Shown here: positions 28,656-36,853 of the stretch, in pieces
How positions within the stretch are numbered: position 1 is the first letter of the stretch
Layout of the letters: every line of letters starts with the position of its first letter
Position numbers and translations under genes: made by a program
Origin: Jatrophihabitans_A lederbergiae
Lineage (GTDB): Bacteria; Actinomycetota; Actinomycetes; Mycobacteriales; Jatrophihabitantaceae
DNA: 64,000 nucleotides
Direction of reading: 5' to 3'
Assembly (NCBI RefSeq): GCF_031845305.1
Contig: NZ_JAVREH010000012.1
Location: 51,416 to 115,415, forward strand
The notes under the pieces: generated by a model
Database searches by the model: none
Seen by the model: only the letters and a program-made list of their open reading frames with translations
Told to the model about the DNA's origin: nothing

Positions 28656-29120
28656 CAGTGCAGCCAAGAGCTACCTGACGCTGGCACCCGATCAGGTAAC
28701 CGTCACGTCAGCTGCGACGCTAGGTAGTTGGTCAGTGACGCGATTGCGGCTTGTGTGGGGATCGTGAGCGCCGGTATTGTTGGTTCCGCATGGGGCAACA
28801 CGGGGAAAGCAACAAGGGATAAAAGCTTCGCCTGACTGGGTACGAAGGTGCCGGTCGGCGGGGCTTTATCTCTTTTGCGCTCGTCCGCAACTCCCTTTCC
28901 CTTTGTCGATGCGACTGTCGATGCAAGGGCTTTCGGCTTCCCTGGCGACGTCGTCGACGCGAGCGCGCGGTTCCAGTAGCGTTTCGCAGCGGGAGTGGCG
29001 CTGATCAGGTGCCCGGTTTGGTATGTCTGGTCCGAGTGGACGTGCGCAAAGCGCGATTCCGGACATCGGGTTGTCCCAGGACGGGGTCGAAAGTGCGCTG
29101 CGCGGTTTACGCTTGCGGAT
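28656..29120. other. Intergenic region without recognised gene
   Basis: 465 bp between arsR and ohrR. A small inverted repeat follows arsR (TACCTGA at 28672 and TCAGGTA at 28692) and may help termination. A minus-strand open frame covers much of it but has atypical composition and no family resemblance, so I do not call it. Local base composition is less GC-rich around 28790-28920, perhaps remnant DNA. Confidence 0.5.
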
Positions 29121-29585
29121 ATGACGGCGATGCATTCTGAGGAACTGACCGAGGGTCTGGACGAACAGCTGTGCGTCGCTCTGTATCTGGCGTCACGAGC
29201 TATGACAGCCACCTACCGGCCCGTGCTGGACGAACTGGGACTGACCTATCCGCAGTACCTGGTGTTGTTGCTGCTCTGGGAAGACGGCGCGTCATCGGTC
29301 GGCGACATCGGTGAGCGGCTGAACCTGGAGTCGAACACCTTGTCCCCGTTGATCAAACGGCTGGAGGCGCTGCAATTGGTGACGCGCCAGCGACGGGTCG
29401 AGGACGAGCGAACGGTCGAGGTGCAACTCACCCGGCAGGGCAAGGCGATGCGTCGCCGGGCCGCCCAGGTTCCCACCGTGGTGTGCGGCGCGACAGGTTT
29501 GGACCAGGCCGGGCGCGCGCGCTTGGTCAAGAAGCTGCGCCGTCTCACCGAGGATTTGCAGAACAGCCAATCCCACGGGATGTAA
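29121..29585 (+). CDS. ohrR: OhrR-type MarR-family organic-peroxide sensor
   Basis: 154 residues. LDEQLCVALYLASRAM contains the single N-terminal Cys that senses organic hydroperoxides in OhrR, followed by TYPQYLVLLLLWE. The winged-helix part has LESNTLSPLIKRLEALQLV and DERTVEVQLT. OhrR represses the peroxide reductase gene ohr until oxidised. Here ohr is not adjacent; the only Ohr in the window is about 28 kb away. The ATG at 29121 or a second ATG at 29130 could be the start. Confidence 0.88.
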   Translation: MTAMHSEELTEGLDEQLCVALYLASRAMTATYRPVLDELGLTYPQYLVLLLLWEDGASSVGDIGERLNLESNTLSPLIKRLEALQLVTRQRRVEDERTVEVQLTRQGKAMRRRAAQVPTVVCGATGLDQAGRARLVKKLRRLTEDLQNSQSHGM

Positions 29586-29610
29586 AGGGTAATCGCGACC
29601 GAGTTCGGCC

Positions 29611-30909
29611 TTAGTGCGAGACGCCGTCCTCGAAGGGGCGCACGTCCAGGTCGAGCAGCGCTTCGACGTCGTCGGCTACCTTGGCAATTCCGGCGGGGTG
29701 ATTGTCGGGGTCATACGGCCCCCAGACCGACAGCAATGCGACCTGCTCATAGCCGAGCGGTGCCGACCAGATCTTCTCGCCGCGTTCGACGATGGGGTAA
29801 TACTCGCGGAAGTACGGGCTCCGGGCCGCGTCACCGGCTGAATTCTCGGCCACCACACCGGTGCGGTAGAGGAACCGGATACAGGTCGCCACCCGGCCGG
29901 GGTGCCTGCTGCTCGCAAGCTCCGCCGCGGACTCGGTGTCGCCCAGCGCCGCGATCAGAAAGATCTTGACGAGGTCGACGGCGTGCACGTCCCGCACGTT
30001 GCGGTACACGTGGCCACCGCTGATCCGGGTGCTGAACTCGACGAAGCGGAAGTTGCCGTCGGCATCCCGGCGCATCTCGGCGTTGACCAGGGTGGTCCGC
30101 AGATCGAGGGTTGACACCAGGCTGTCCATCAGGCCGCGGACGGCCGTCTCGGCGGGCAGATCACCGAAGGGCATGACGTAGAGGTCTTCCTCGAAGCACG
30201 GCGGATTCGGGAAGCTCTTGGTGTTGATGCCGCCGAGGTAGAATCTGCCGTCGACGACGACGCCGTCAACGGTGATCTCTTGCCCCGGCAGGTATTCCTC
30301 GATCAGCGCCCAGGCCTCGGGAAAGCCGTCCTCGTAGAAATGCGTCTCGCCGGTGACGGCCATCTCGCGGATCTCGGCGAGCAGCTCCCGGGCACGGGCC
30401 GGATCGTCGACGAGCTCGACCTTGGCACTCGACGCGCCCCGGGTCGGTTTGACGACGAAGGGCGTCCCCACCTGTCCGATCGCGGCGTCGACGTCCACGC
30501 CGTCGCCGATCGGGATGGACAGCGGCACCGGCAGCCCGGCCTCGCGCAGGTGTGCGCGCTGCAGTGACTTGTCGCGGGCGATCTTGTCCGATGCCGGCCG
30601 CGCCCACGAGACTCCATGGCGCTGATTGGCTTGTCCGGTCGGGGTGATGTCGATCTCGAGGAACGTGACTGCGCACTCGGAGTTGGTCCGCTGCAGCTCG
30701 GCGTAGATCTCGTCGGCCATGGTTTCGGTCGTGGTGTCCGGCGGAAGCACCCGCACCGATGCGAACCGCGGGTCGTTGACGGCACTGGCATCCTCGGTGA
30801 GCAAATGGATGGACAGACCGGTCTGGAACATGGTCTCGATGTGATCGTTGCGAATCATGAGGCCGATCCGCATGGCGAGCACGACCGGGCGGTTGAGGTA
30901 GGACTTCAC
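29611..30909 (-). CDS. ATP-grasp ligase (amide/peptide-bond forming type), last gene of N-hydroxylase locus
   Basis: 432 residues. ATP-grasp elements are VVKPTRGASSAKVELV (phosphate-binding Lys), EEYLPGQEITVDGVV and FRFVEFSTRISGGHVYRNV with the Mg-binding Glu and a late Arg. The layout resembles carboxylate-amine ligases such as carnosine synthase, BacD and LarA-like enzymes. These activate a carboxylate as acyl phosphate and join it to an amine. GTG start at 30909 overlaps the MFS stop, so it is coupled to the operon. The N-terminus LAMRIGLMIRNDHIETMFQ is atypical for dipeptide ligases. Substrates cannot be inferred. A 50-residue N-terminal pre-domain precedes the first ATP-grasp block. Confidence 0.85.
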   Translation of the reverse strand: MKSYLNRPVVLAMRIGLMIRNDHIETMFQTGLSIHLLTEDASAVNDPRFASVRVLPPDTTTETMADEIYAELQRTNSECAVTFLEIDITPTGQANQRHGVSWARPASDKIARDKSLQRAHLREAGLPVPLSIPIGDGVDVDAAIGQVGTPFVVKPTRGASSAKVELVDDPARARELLAEIREMAVTGETHFYEDGFPEAWALIEEYLPGQEITVDGVVVDGRFYLGGINTKSFPNPPCFEEDLYVMPFGDLPAETAVRGLMDSLVSTLDLRTTLVNAEMRRDADGNFRFVEFSTRISGGHVYRNVRDVHAVDLVKIFLIAALGDTESAAELASSRHPGRVATCIRFLYRTGVVAENSAGDAARSPYFREYYPIVERGEKIWSAPLGYEQVALLSVWGPYDPDNHPAGIAKVADDVEALLDLDVRPFEDGVSH

Positions 30910-32126
30910 TTCGAGACTCTCCAGACGAGATAGGTTCCGGCGCCGAGCACGCAGGCGGTGATGGATGTGCCCAGCCAGAGACCGGGGCGCGAGAAGGCGA
31001 AGACGCTCATGCCGATGGCCGGCCCGAGCGAGAAGCCGAGGCTCTGGGCGGTGGCGAGCAGGCCCTGGTAGCGAGCCTCCGCGCCTGCGGGTGAGATCTC
31101 GGCGACGGCGGCGTTGGCCACCGGGGCGAACATCATCTCGCCGGCCGTGAACGCGACGAAGGCGACGATGATGACCGCTGCCAGCGTGACCAGTGCGGCG
31201 ACCACGAGCCCCGCCGTCATGATCAGCACGCCGGCCACGATGGGCAGCACCCACGGCAGTCGGCGGGTCACCGAGCTGATCGGCAGTTCGAACAGAATGA
31301 CGACGAAGCCGTTGATTGCCAGCAGCGTGCCGTAGAAGGCGGTCGAATAACCGTGGCCGACCAGCTGCAGCGGCAGGGTGGACTGGTATTGGGCATAGAG
31401 CGCCGCTACGCCGAACAGGACGACGCAGAGCATCCAGACCGGCAGGTGGCAGTCGGCCGGTAGGTGACCCTGCGGTGTGGCCTCGTCGGCCTCGGCCGCT
31501 TCGGTGGCGCCCTCGGCCACGTCTCGCGTCCTGCCGCCGGCGAGGCCGGTATAGATGACGAGAGCACAGGCGGCGTAGGCGATCGCCTCGACGGTGAAGA
31601 GTGTGGAGTAGGACCGGGTCGCGATCACGCCCGCAATGAGGGCACCCAGCGCCGCGCCGACGTTGAGGGCAAGCCGGAAGAAGGCGAACGTCGGAACGCG
31701 GTCATCCGGTGCGGTGTTCACGATCAGCAGTGCGGATGCTGCCGGGGTGTAGGACTGGGTGCACAGCGAGACCAGGCACACCGACACGACGATGAGCGGA
31801 TGGGTAGGGGCGATCACCAGCATCGCCACGGCTGCCGACGACGCCAGCATCGACAGCACCAGGGTGCTGCGCTGCCCGATCCGGTCGGCCAGCCAGCCGC
31901 CGGACAGCGAGCCGACCATCCCTGCCACGCCGATGGCGATCAGTACCGCGGGCAGGCTTGCTGCCGTGAAGCCACGGTTGGTGAGAAACAGCGTGGCGAA
32001 CGTGGAGAAGAAGGACCCCATCCGGCTGACGAACACGCCGAGGATGAGGATGCGCACCGGCCGTGGCGCGTGCAGCACCACCTCGAGTACGGACCGCCGC
32101 TCGCTGGCCGTCGTGACATCAGACAT
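30906..32126 (-). CDS. Major facilitator superfamily transporter, probable exporter
   Basis: 406 residues, 12 predicted helices. The N-half loop 2-3 motif is GGWLADRIGQRSTL, and the second half begins after a charged linker (ATEAAEADEATPQGHLP). It resembles drug-export MFS proteins. It sits between two ATP-grasp genes; the stop overlaps the downstream GTG, and the start follows the second ATP-grasp stop by 21 bp. This placement suggests export of the product made by the locus. Confidence 0.88.
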   Translation of the reverse strand: MSDVTTASERRSVLEVVLHAPRPVRILILGVFVSRMGSFFSTFATLFLTNRGFTAASLPAVLIAIGVAGMVGSLSGGWLADRIGQRSTLVLSMLASSAAVAMLVIAPTHPLIVVSVCLVSLCTQSYTPAASALLIVNTAPDDRVPTFAFFRLALNVGAALGALIAGVIATRSYSTLFTVEAIAYAACALVIYTGLAGGRTRDVAEGATEAAEADEATPQGHLPADCHLPVWMLCVVLFGVAALYAQYQSTLPLQLVGHGYSTAFYGTLLAINGFVVILFELPISSVTRRLPWVLPIVAGVLIMTAGLVVAALVTLAAVIIVAFVAFTAGEMMFAPVANAAVAEISPAGAEARYQGLLATAQSLGFSLGPAIGMSVFAFSRPGLWLGTSITACVLGAGTYLVWRVSK

Positions 32127-32147
32127 CATACGTGCGGTTCACCGCCG

Positions 32148-33395
32148 TCAGCCCGCGTCGGGAGTCTGGGCGGTATCCGTGCTGAGCACCTCGGTATCGA
32201 TGGCGACGGCGTCGGAGCAGTCGCTGATGGTCGCCAGGCACTCCTCGCGAGTATCGCCGTGCGCCACCAGGGACGCCAGTCGTGACAGGTAGCCCCGTGG
32301 CGGCAACAGCACTTCGGTGCCCGGCTCGCACAGGACGGTGAAGCTGTCCAGTCCGGGGTACTCCTCGACCGGCTTCGGAAGGCTGACCGAGCGCACCAGG
32401 ATGTCCTGCGCCGGGTACAGGAACCGGACCGCGGCCGTGCCGAGGTCCTTGCGTTCGGTGCTCGGTTCGATGCCGAGCGCGATGTCGGCGGCGGCCCCGG
32501 CCAGGTCCACTCCGTGGGCGAGCAGGCCGAGGTATGGAATCAGGTCGCCGGCGAGCCGGGCGTTGAGTTCGATGACCCGGGGGCCGCGCGAGCTCAGCCG
32601 CAGCTCGGTGTGTGACACGACGTTGTCCAGACCGGCGACCTGATGCGTTCGGCGAACCAGGTCGAGCGCCTCGTCCGACAGCAGTTCGGCCCGAGGCGGC
32701 ACGATGTGGCCGAGCTCTTCGAAGTACGGGTCCAACCCGGTCTCTTTCTCGGCGATGACCAGGGCAGTGGTCACGCCCTGGTAGGTCACCGCGTCCACGC
32801 TGATCTCGGGGCCGTCGATGTACTCCTCGATCAGCACGCCGTCATAGCGCGATCGCACCGGCCCGATCCGGGCGCCGACGGCATCTGCGAACGCGCCCTC
32901 GATCTGGTCGGCGCCGGTGACGAGCCGGACGCCGACACTGCCACCCAGAGCTCGCGGCTTGAAGACGACGGGCAAGCCGAGGACGTCCACGATGTCGTGC
33001 GCCTGCCGGATGGTCTCGGCGACCCCGAAGCCGATGGCGCCCACGCCGGCCTGCCGGAGCAGGCCGCGAAGCTCGCTCTTGTCCTTCACCGCCCGGACGG
33101 CATCGACGGTCGGTCCTGCTACCCCGAACATCGCGGTGAGCTGCGCGGTCAACTCGACATAGCGCTCGTCATAGGTGAGCACGCCGTCCGGGTTAAGGCC
33201 GGTCAGGCGCTCGATGACGGCGGGGAAGTCGTCGATATCGACAACGACGGAGTCGACGCAGTACGGCGTCTCCCAAGTCAGCGGGAACTTGCTGACGAGC
33301 ACAACGTCGGCCTTGCTCGCCACGGCGCTCAGCGCGTACTCCCGGAAAGCGGCCATGCCGCTGCCGATGAGGATGATGCGCTTTCGGGCACTCAT
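32148..33395 (-). CDS. ATP-grasp ligase, second copy
   Basis: 415 residues. N-terminal Rossmann-like start KRIILIGSGMAAFREYALSA, then TYDERYVELTAQL, the ATP-binding VVFKPRALGGSVGVRLV, IEEYIDGPEISVDAV and PRVIELNARLAGDLIPYLG with Mg-binding Glu and Asn. These match the L-amino-acid ligase and carnosine-synthase branch of ATP-grasp enzymes. It is clearly different from the ligase at 29611. ATG at 33395 overlaps the cupin stop (ATGA), with GAGGAG about 12 bases upstream. Two ligases in one operon could build two amide bonds or serve a scaffold and a cap step. Confidence 0.87.
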   Translation of the reverse strand: MSARKRIILIGSGMAAFREYALSAVASKADVVLVSKFPLTWETPYCVDSVVVDIDDFPAVIERLTGLNPDGVLTYDERYVELTAQLTAMFGVAGPTVDAVRAVKDKSELRGLLRQAGVGAIGFGVAETIRQAHDIVDVLGLPVVFKPRALGGSVGVRLVTGADQIEGAFADAVGARIGPVRSRYDGVLIEEYIDGPEISVDAVTYQGVTTALVIAEKETGLDPYFEELGHIVPPRAELLSDEALDLVRRTHQVAGLDNVVSHTELRLSSRGPRVIELNARLAGDLIPYLGLLAHGVDLAGAAADIALGIEPSTERKDLGTAAVRFLYPAQDILVRSVSLPKPVEEYPGLDSFTVLCEPGTEVLLPPRGYLSRLASLVAHGDTREECLATISDCSDAVAIDTEVLSTDTAQTPDAG

Positions 33396-33754
33396 TCTTT
33401 GGGATGCTCCTCGGACTGCAAAAAGGTGGTCATCGCGGTGACGCCATTCTCCGGCGCGATGATATACGTGCAACCGTCTGGTCCGGCTGTCGACCCGTGA
33501 ACCGTCTCGGCCGGCAGCGCGATCTTGGTTCCGGCGGGGCAATCTCGCCGCTGAACCGAGCCGTCCTGAAGCCAAAAGACCTCCATGCCGCCCGCCAGCA
33601 CGAAAAGGGTCTCGTTCAGGCTGTGCTTGTGCCAGTTATGGGTCTTACCCGCCTGGTCGTTCTGGTACTCGAAACTGCCCTGACGCGGCACGAACTGCGT
33701 CAGCCGCTCGGCGAGTGGTAGTTCCGGCTCCGCGGTGATCGTCGGCGATCCCAT
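33392..33754 (-). CDS. Small cupin-domain protein
   Basis: 120 residues, one cupin barrel. Cupin motif one is seen as HNWHKHSLNETLFVLAGGMEVFW with metal-binding His, His and Glu, and motif two as AGTKIALPAETVHGSTA with His. AGGAGGAAT precedes the ATG at 33754. Cupins with a full His/His/Glu/His set usually bind a metal and may be dioxygenases, isomerases or N-N bond forming domains (cupin part of hydrazine synthetases). Its position between the N-hydroxylase and an ATP-grasp ligase makes a catalytic role likely, but the reaction is unknown. Confidence 0.85.
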   Translation of the reverse strand: MGSPTITAEPELPLAERLTQFVPRQGSFEYQNDQAGKTHNWHKHSLNETLFVLAGGMEVFWLQDGSVQRRDCPAGTKIALPAETVHGSTAGPDGCTYIIAPENGVTAMTTFLQSEEHPKE

Positions 33755-33854
33755 GGCAATTCCTCCTGTGCTGGTGGCATCAGCGTGCTGGTGCCGGTCG
33801 AATGTGATCCTGTCAAGAATGTGACGCCTGTCGGGCGCGATGCGGGCGGCAGCG

Positions 33855-34622
33855 TCAGCCGCGACGGGCGTGCGTGATCGGGCAACCCGCCGCGAGGTCG
33901 ACGGGCTCGTTGTCATCGCCGAGGAAGTACTGACTCCACTCCATGTTTCCCGGCTCGCCGAAGCTGCCGAGCAGTGGCGTCTGCTCCACCGTGTCGTAGC
34001 TCTGCAGGCGGCGTCGGATGACTGCCCGAGCCTTGTCGCCGGTCGACGTACCAGCCTTCAGATCATCGAATACGAAGCGTGGCTGGAAGGTGACGGTGAA
34101 ATAATTGGACTGCCGGCTGCGGCGGTTTTCGTGCCGGGGCGTATTCGCAACCACGAACATCGGAGTGGAGTTGAACGAGAATTCCCAGGTGGAATCCTGC
34201 GGGTCAGGGGATATGCCTTCGGGCCACTCGCTGGTGTCGCAGGCCTCGAGTTGGGCGAGCAACGACCAGAAGTGGTCCCGGTAATCGTCGAGGGACTCCA
34301 CGCCCGCCTCAACGTCGAAGAAGCAGACAAGCGACGTACGTGTCCCCAGGCTGGTCGCAATGCGGGTGAACTCGGTGAGGGCCTGCGCCAGAGCTGCTAC
34401 CCGCAATTCACCGGCCGGTATGAAGCTGTAACGCAGCGTGCCCTTACGGACCGCGTCTACCCCGAAGATGCAGGGGAACAGGGACTTGTCGCTGAGCATC
34501 CGCTCGTGAAAGTAGCTGGCCGCCTCGCGTTCCCAACCACCGGCCGGAGGCTCATGCGGATGACGCAGGACGGACGCGTGCGGATGGGACGGGGCCTGTG
34601 CGGTTGTAGCGTTCGCGTTCAT
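33855..34622 (-). CDS. YqcI/YcgG-family protein, GntA-like heme-dependent guanidine N-hydroxylase candidate
   Basis: 255 residues. SLFPCIFGVDAVRKGTLRYS and SNYFTVTFQPRFVFDDL are typical of the YqcI/YcgG family, with ARAVIRRRLQSYD and MEWSQYFLGDD near the C-terminus. A characterised member is GntA, which hydroxylates a guanidine nitrogen in guanitoxin synthesis; the heme protein DcsA of D-cycloserine synthesis N-hydroxylates L-arginine, and I believe it is related, but I could not check. The ATG at 34622 is chosen because an upstream extension reads as low-quality sequence. The cupin follows 100 bp downstream on the same strand; the arginase-family gene is divergent. Substrate is not known; Arg or an Arg derivative is the obvious guess. 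Confidence 0.82.
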   Translation of the reverse strand: MNANATTAQAPSHPHASVLRHPHEPPAGGWEREAASYFHERMLSDKSLFPCIFGVDAVRKGTLRYSFIPAGELRVAALAQALTEFTRIATSLGTRTSLVCFFDVEAGVESLDDYRDHFWSLLAQLEACDTSEWPEGISPDPQDSTWEFSFNSTPMFVVANTPRHENRRSRQSNYFTVTFQPRFVFDDLKAGTSTGDKARAVIRRRLQSYDTVEQTPLLGSFGEPGNMEWSQYFLGDDNEPVDLAAGCPITHARRG

Positions 34623-34984
34623 GCGAGGGGGACTCCACGTTGAGTTATCCCGGCACCAGGGTGCGGGCGCGCACGGTCGACCTGTGCGCAATCGAGTTGT
34701 GGCCGGTGTCTCCAGGCAGGGTGAGGCGCACGGGGGAAACGCGCGATCCGCCGCCACGGAGACCGTCAGTTGGCAGACGAAGTATCACCTACGGTGTCAG
34801 ATATGTAAAGGTGGTGATTCGTGCGTAGGGTCTAAGTCACCTGCAGGTTTCGAAGGGCGTAATTCAGACGAGCGCTTGACTGCTCGGTAATGCTCGGCCA
34901 GTGTCAGAGAGTGGTCGATCTGAGCGTCAGTAGTCCCAGCCGGCAGCCTGTGACCTCCTTGATGCCCCGTCCGGCGGTGTCTTC
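34623..34984. other. Divergent intergenic region of the N-hydroxylase locus
   Basis: 362 bp between the YqcI/YcgG gene (minus) and the arginase-family gene (plus). It must hold promoters for both directions. I see no RNA gene, repeat or clear operator. The 5' end of the arginase-family gene may lie slightly upstream of the called GTG. Confidence 0.5.
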
Positions 34985-35938
34985 GTGATCCGGGGACCGG
35001 TCGACTCGAGCCAGGTCCCGCGCTTCGCCGGACCGCCGACCTTCGCGCGGCTGCCACGTATCGATGAGGTGTCCGACGTGGACATCGCGGTACTGGGAGT
35101 GCCCTTCGACTCGGGTGTCAGTTACCGGCCAGGGGCCCGTTTCGGCCCCTCCCACGTCCGGGAGTCTTCCCGGCTCCTGCGGCCCTACAACCCGGCGCTC
35201 GCAGTGGAGCCGTTCGCACTCGCGCAGGTGGTCGACGCCGGTGACGTGGTGGCCAATCCGTTCTCCATTCCCGAGGCGGTCCGCCAGATCGAGGTCGGTG
35301 CCAGAGCGCTGCTGGAACGGGCCGGCCGGCTTGTGACGATCGGCGGGGACCACACCATCGCACTGCCGCTGCTGCGTTCCATGGCGGCAATTCACGGGCC
35401 GGTTGCTGTCGTCCACTTCGATGCGCACCTGGACACCTGGGACACCTACTTCGGCGAGCCGACGACGCACGGCACGCCCTTTCGCCGGGCGTCGGAAGAG
35501 GGCTTGCTCGACCGCTCCGGCTGCCTGCACGTCGGAATCCGCGGCCCGCTGTACGGGGCAGCAGACCTGCGCCAGGATGCCGAGCTGGGCTTTCAGACGG
35601 TGCACGCGCGCGAGATGGACGACTTGGGCGTGGCCGGTGTGGTCGAACGTATTCGCGACCGGGTGCGAGAGCGACCGGTCTACGTCTCCGTCGACATCGA
35701 CGTCCTCGACCCGGCGTTCGCGCCCGGCACCGGAACGCCCGAATCGGGTGGCCTGCTCAGCCGGGAGCTGCTCGGGATCGTCCGCGCGTTCTCCACGCTG
35801 AACCTGATCGGTGCCGATGTCGTCGAGGTCGCGCCTGCCTATGACCACGCCGAGATCACCGGAATCGCGGCGTCACATGTGCTCTACGAGCTGGTGTCGG
35901 CAATGGCGATGGGAGTCGCACGCGGCTCGGCCGGCTAG
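34985..35938 (+). CDS. Agmatinase/arginase-family ureohydrolase
   Basis: 317 residues with the complete dimanganese site: GGDHTI, HFDAHLDTWD, and SVDIDVLDPAFAPGTGTP. These bind two Mn ions in arginase, agmatinase and guanidinobutyrase. The sequence PFDSGVSYRPGARFGPSHVR is agmatinase-like. The enzyme should hydrolyse a guanidine to urea and an amine. Because it lies next to an N-hydroxylase, hydrolysis of an N-hydroxyguanidine to hydroxyurea, as DcsB does in the D-cycloserine pathway, is an attractive alternative. The GTG at 34985 has only a weak ribosome site, so the exact start is uncertain. A housekeeping agmatine-degradation role cannot be excluded. Confidence 0.85.
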   Translation: MIRGPVDSSQVPRFAGPPTFARLPRIDEVSDVDIAVLGVPFDSGVSYRPGARFGPSHVRESSRLLRPYNPALAVEPFALAQVVDAGDVVANPFSIPEAVRQIEVGARALLERAGRLVTIGGDHTIALPLLRSMAAIHGPVAVVHFDAHLDTWDTYFGEPTTHGTPFRRASEEGLLDRSGCLHVGIRGPLYGAADLRQDAELGFQTVHAREMDDLGVAGVVERIRDRVRERPVYVSVDIDVLDPAFAPGTGTPESGGLLSRELLGIVRAFSTLNLIGADVVEVAPAYDHAEITGIAASHVLYELVSAMAMGVARGSAG

Positions 35939-35981
35939 CGGTCCTGAACTCGGGCATCGGCCGCTCAGCGGTGGTCCTCCC

Positions 35982-36650
35982 TCAGGGCGCATCGACTCCC
36001 TGCGTGGCCACCGCCTTGAGCGTGCTGTCATCGGCATCTGACGTGCCGGTGGCATAGCCCGCCTCGGCGACCAGCACGCGGTTTCCGGATTGGCGCGAGG
36101 CGAACGCAGCCGCCGGCAGTTCGGCCGGGGCGCCCGGGTAGCCGACGCCCTCGCGTAGCAGATCGCTGACATTGCCGGTGCCGTCGGAGGTCACCAACGA
36201 GCGGTACGTCGCGGCCTGCGCGGCTGTGTCGAAGGTGACCACACTCGTCGCGACGACCACGGTGCGGCCGTGCGGGTTGGTCGTGGCCAGCCTGCGGTGC
36301 ACCGATGAGCAGGGCGTCTTGGTGAAGAAGGTCTGTACCCGGCCGTAGGAGTGTGCCGCGCAATCGGTCTTGTCGTCGCTGGCCCGCTGAACCCAGCCGC
36401 TCGGGAGCGAGGCCGTGCGGGATGGCGACGGCGATGCGCTGGAACTCTGCCGGCCCTGTTCCGGAGCGCGAATCGCGGACGTAGAACCGTGCCTGCCGCC
36501 GAAGGCCAGCAGCCCGATGAGGACGAGCGCGCTGACGACGAGCCAGCCCGCCAGCACCAGCGCGACGACCTTGAGCCGGCTTTTCGGTTCTTTCCGGTAA
36601 GCGTCGGGGTCGGTGTCCCACTCCTCGTCCGGTTCGGTCAGCCAGCTCAC
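35982..36650 (-). CDS. Membrane-anchored extracytoplasmic protein, unknown function
   Basis: 222 residues. Acidic cytoplasmic N-terminus (EPDEEWDTDPDAYRK), one membrane helix (about 26-50, VVALVLAGWLVVSALVLIGLL), a Ser/Pro linker and an outside domain of ~140 residues containing two or three Cys (DCAAHSYG, TPCSSVHRR). I do not recognise the domain. The GTG at 36650 is proposed because the upstream part of the open frame is a simple 12-bp repeat translation. Convergent with the arginase-family gene. Confidence 0.7.
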   Translation of the reverse strand: MSWLTEPDEEWDTDPDAYRKEPKSRLKVVALVLAGWLVVSALVLIGLLAFGGRHGSTSAIRAPEQGRQSSSASPSPSRTASLPSGWVQRASDDKTDCAAHSYGRVQTFFTKTPCSSVHRRLATTNPHGRTVVVATSVVTFDTAAQAATYRSLVTSDGTGNVSDLLREGVGYPGAPAELPAAAFASRQSGNRVLVAEAGYATGTSDADDSTLKAVATQGVDAP

Positions 36651-36718
36651 GGCGCCACCGTGCCGCCCTGGAGCGGTGCGATGCTCGTCAGCTTCATCTG
36701 CCGTCCTCCTCCAGTGCC

Positions 36719-36766
36719 GGATCCTGAGCCGGATCCTGAGCCGGGTCTTGAGCCGAGTCCTGAGCC
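36719..36766. repeat. 12-bp tandem repeat, four copies
   Basis: Four near-identical 12-bp units of GGATCCTGAGCC; units one and two are identical, three and four differ at one to three positions. It lies in the intergenic region upstream of the membrane-protein gene and the oxidase gene. A variable-number repeat or remnant; no function evident. Confidence 0.85.
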
Positions 36767-36853
36767 GACCACCGTATCCAGCGCCGCCTGCTCGTGTCCT
36801 CTGCACACGCGGCGTGCACGATAAGTACCGCGCCGTTCGCCATGATGTACCCC

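Noticed and set aside
28703..29212. Minus-strand 169-residue open frame between arsR and ohrR
   Set aside because: Composition is unlike a protein, it overlaps the start of ohrR, and no domain or ribosome site is seen.
32643..33500. Plus-strand 285-residue open frame over the second ATP-grasp gene
   Set aside because: Antisense shadow; the minus-strand frame carries the ATP-grasp motifs.
34876..34904. TTGACT box upstream of the arginase-family gene as a promoter
   Set aside because: The matching -10 region (CAGTGT) is poor, so it is not called.
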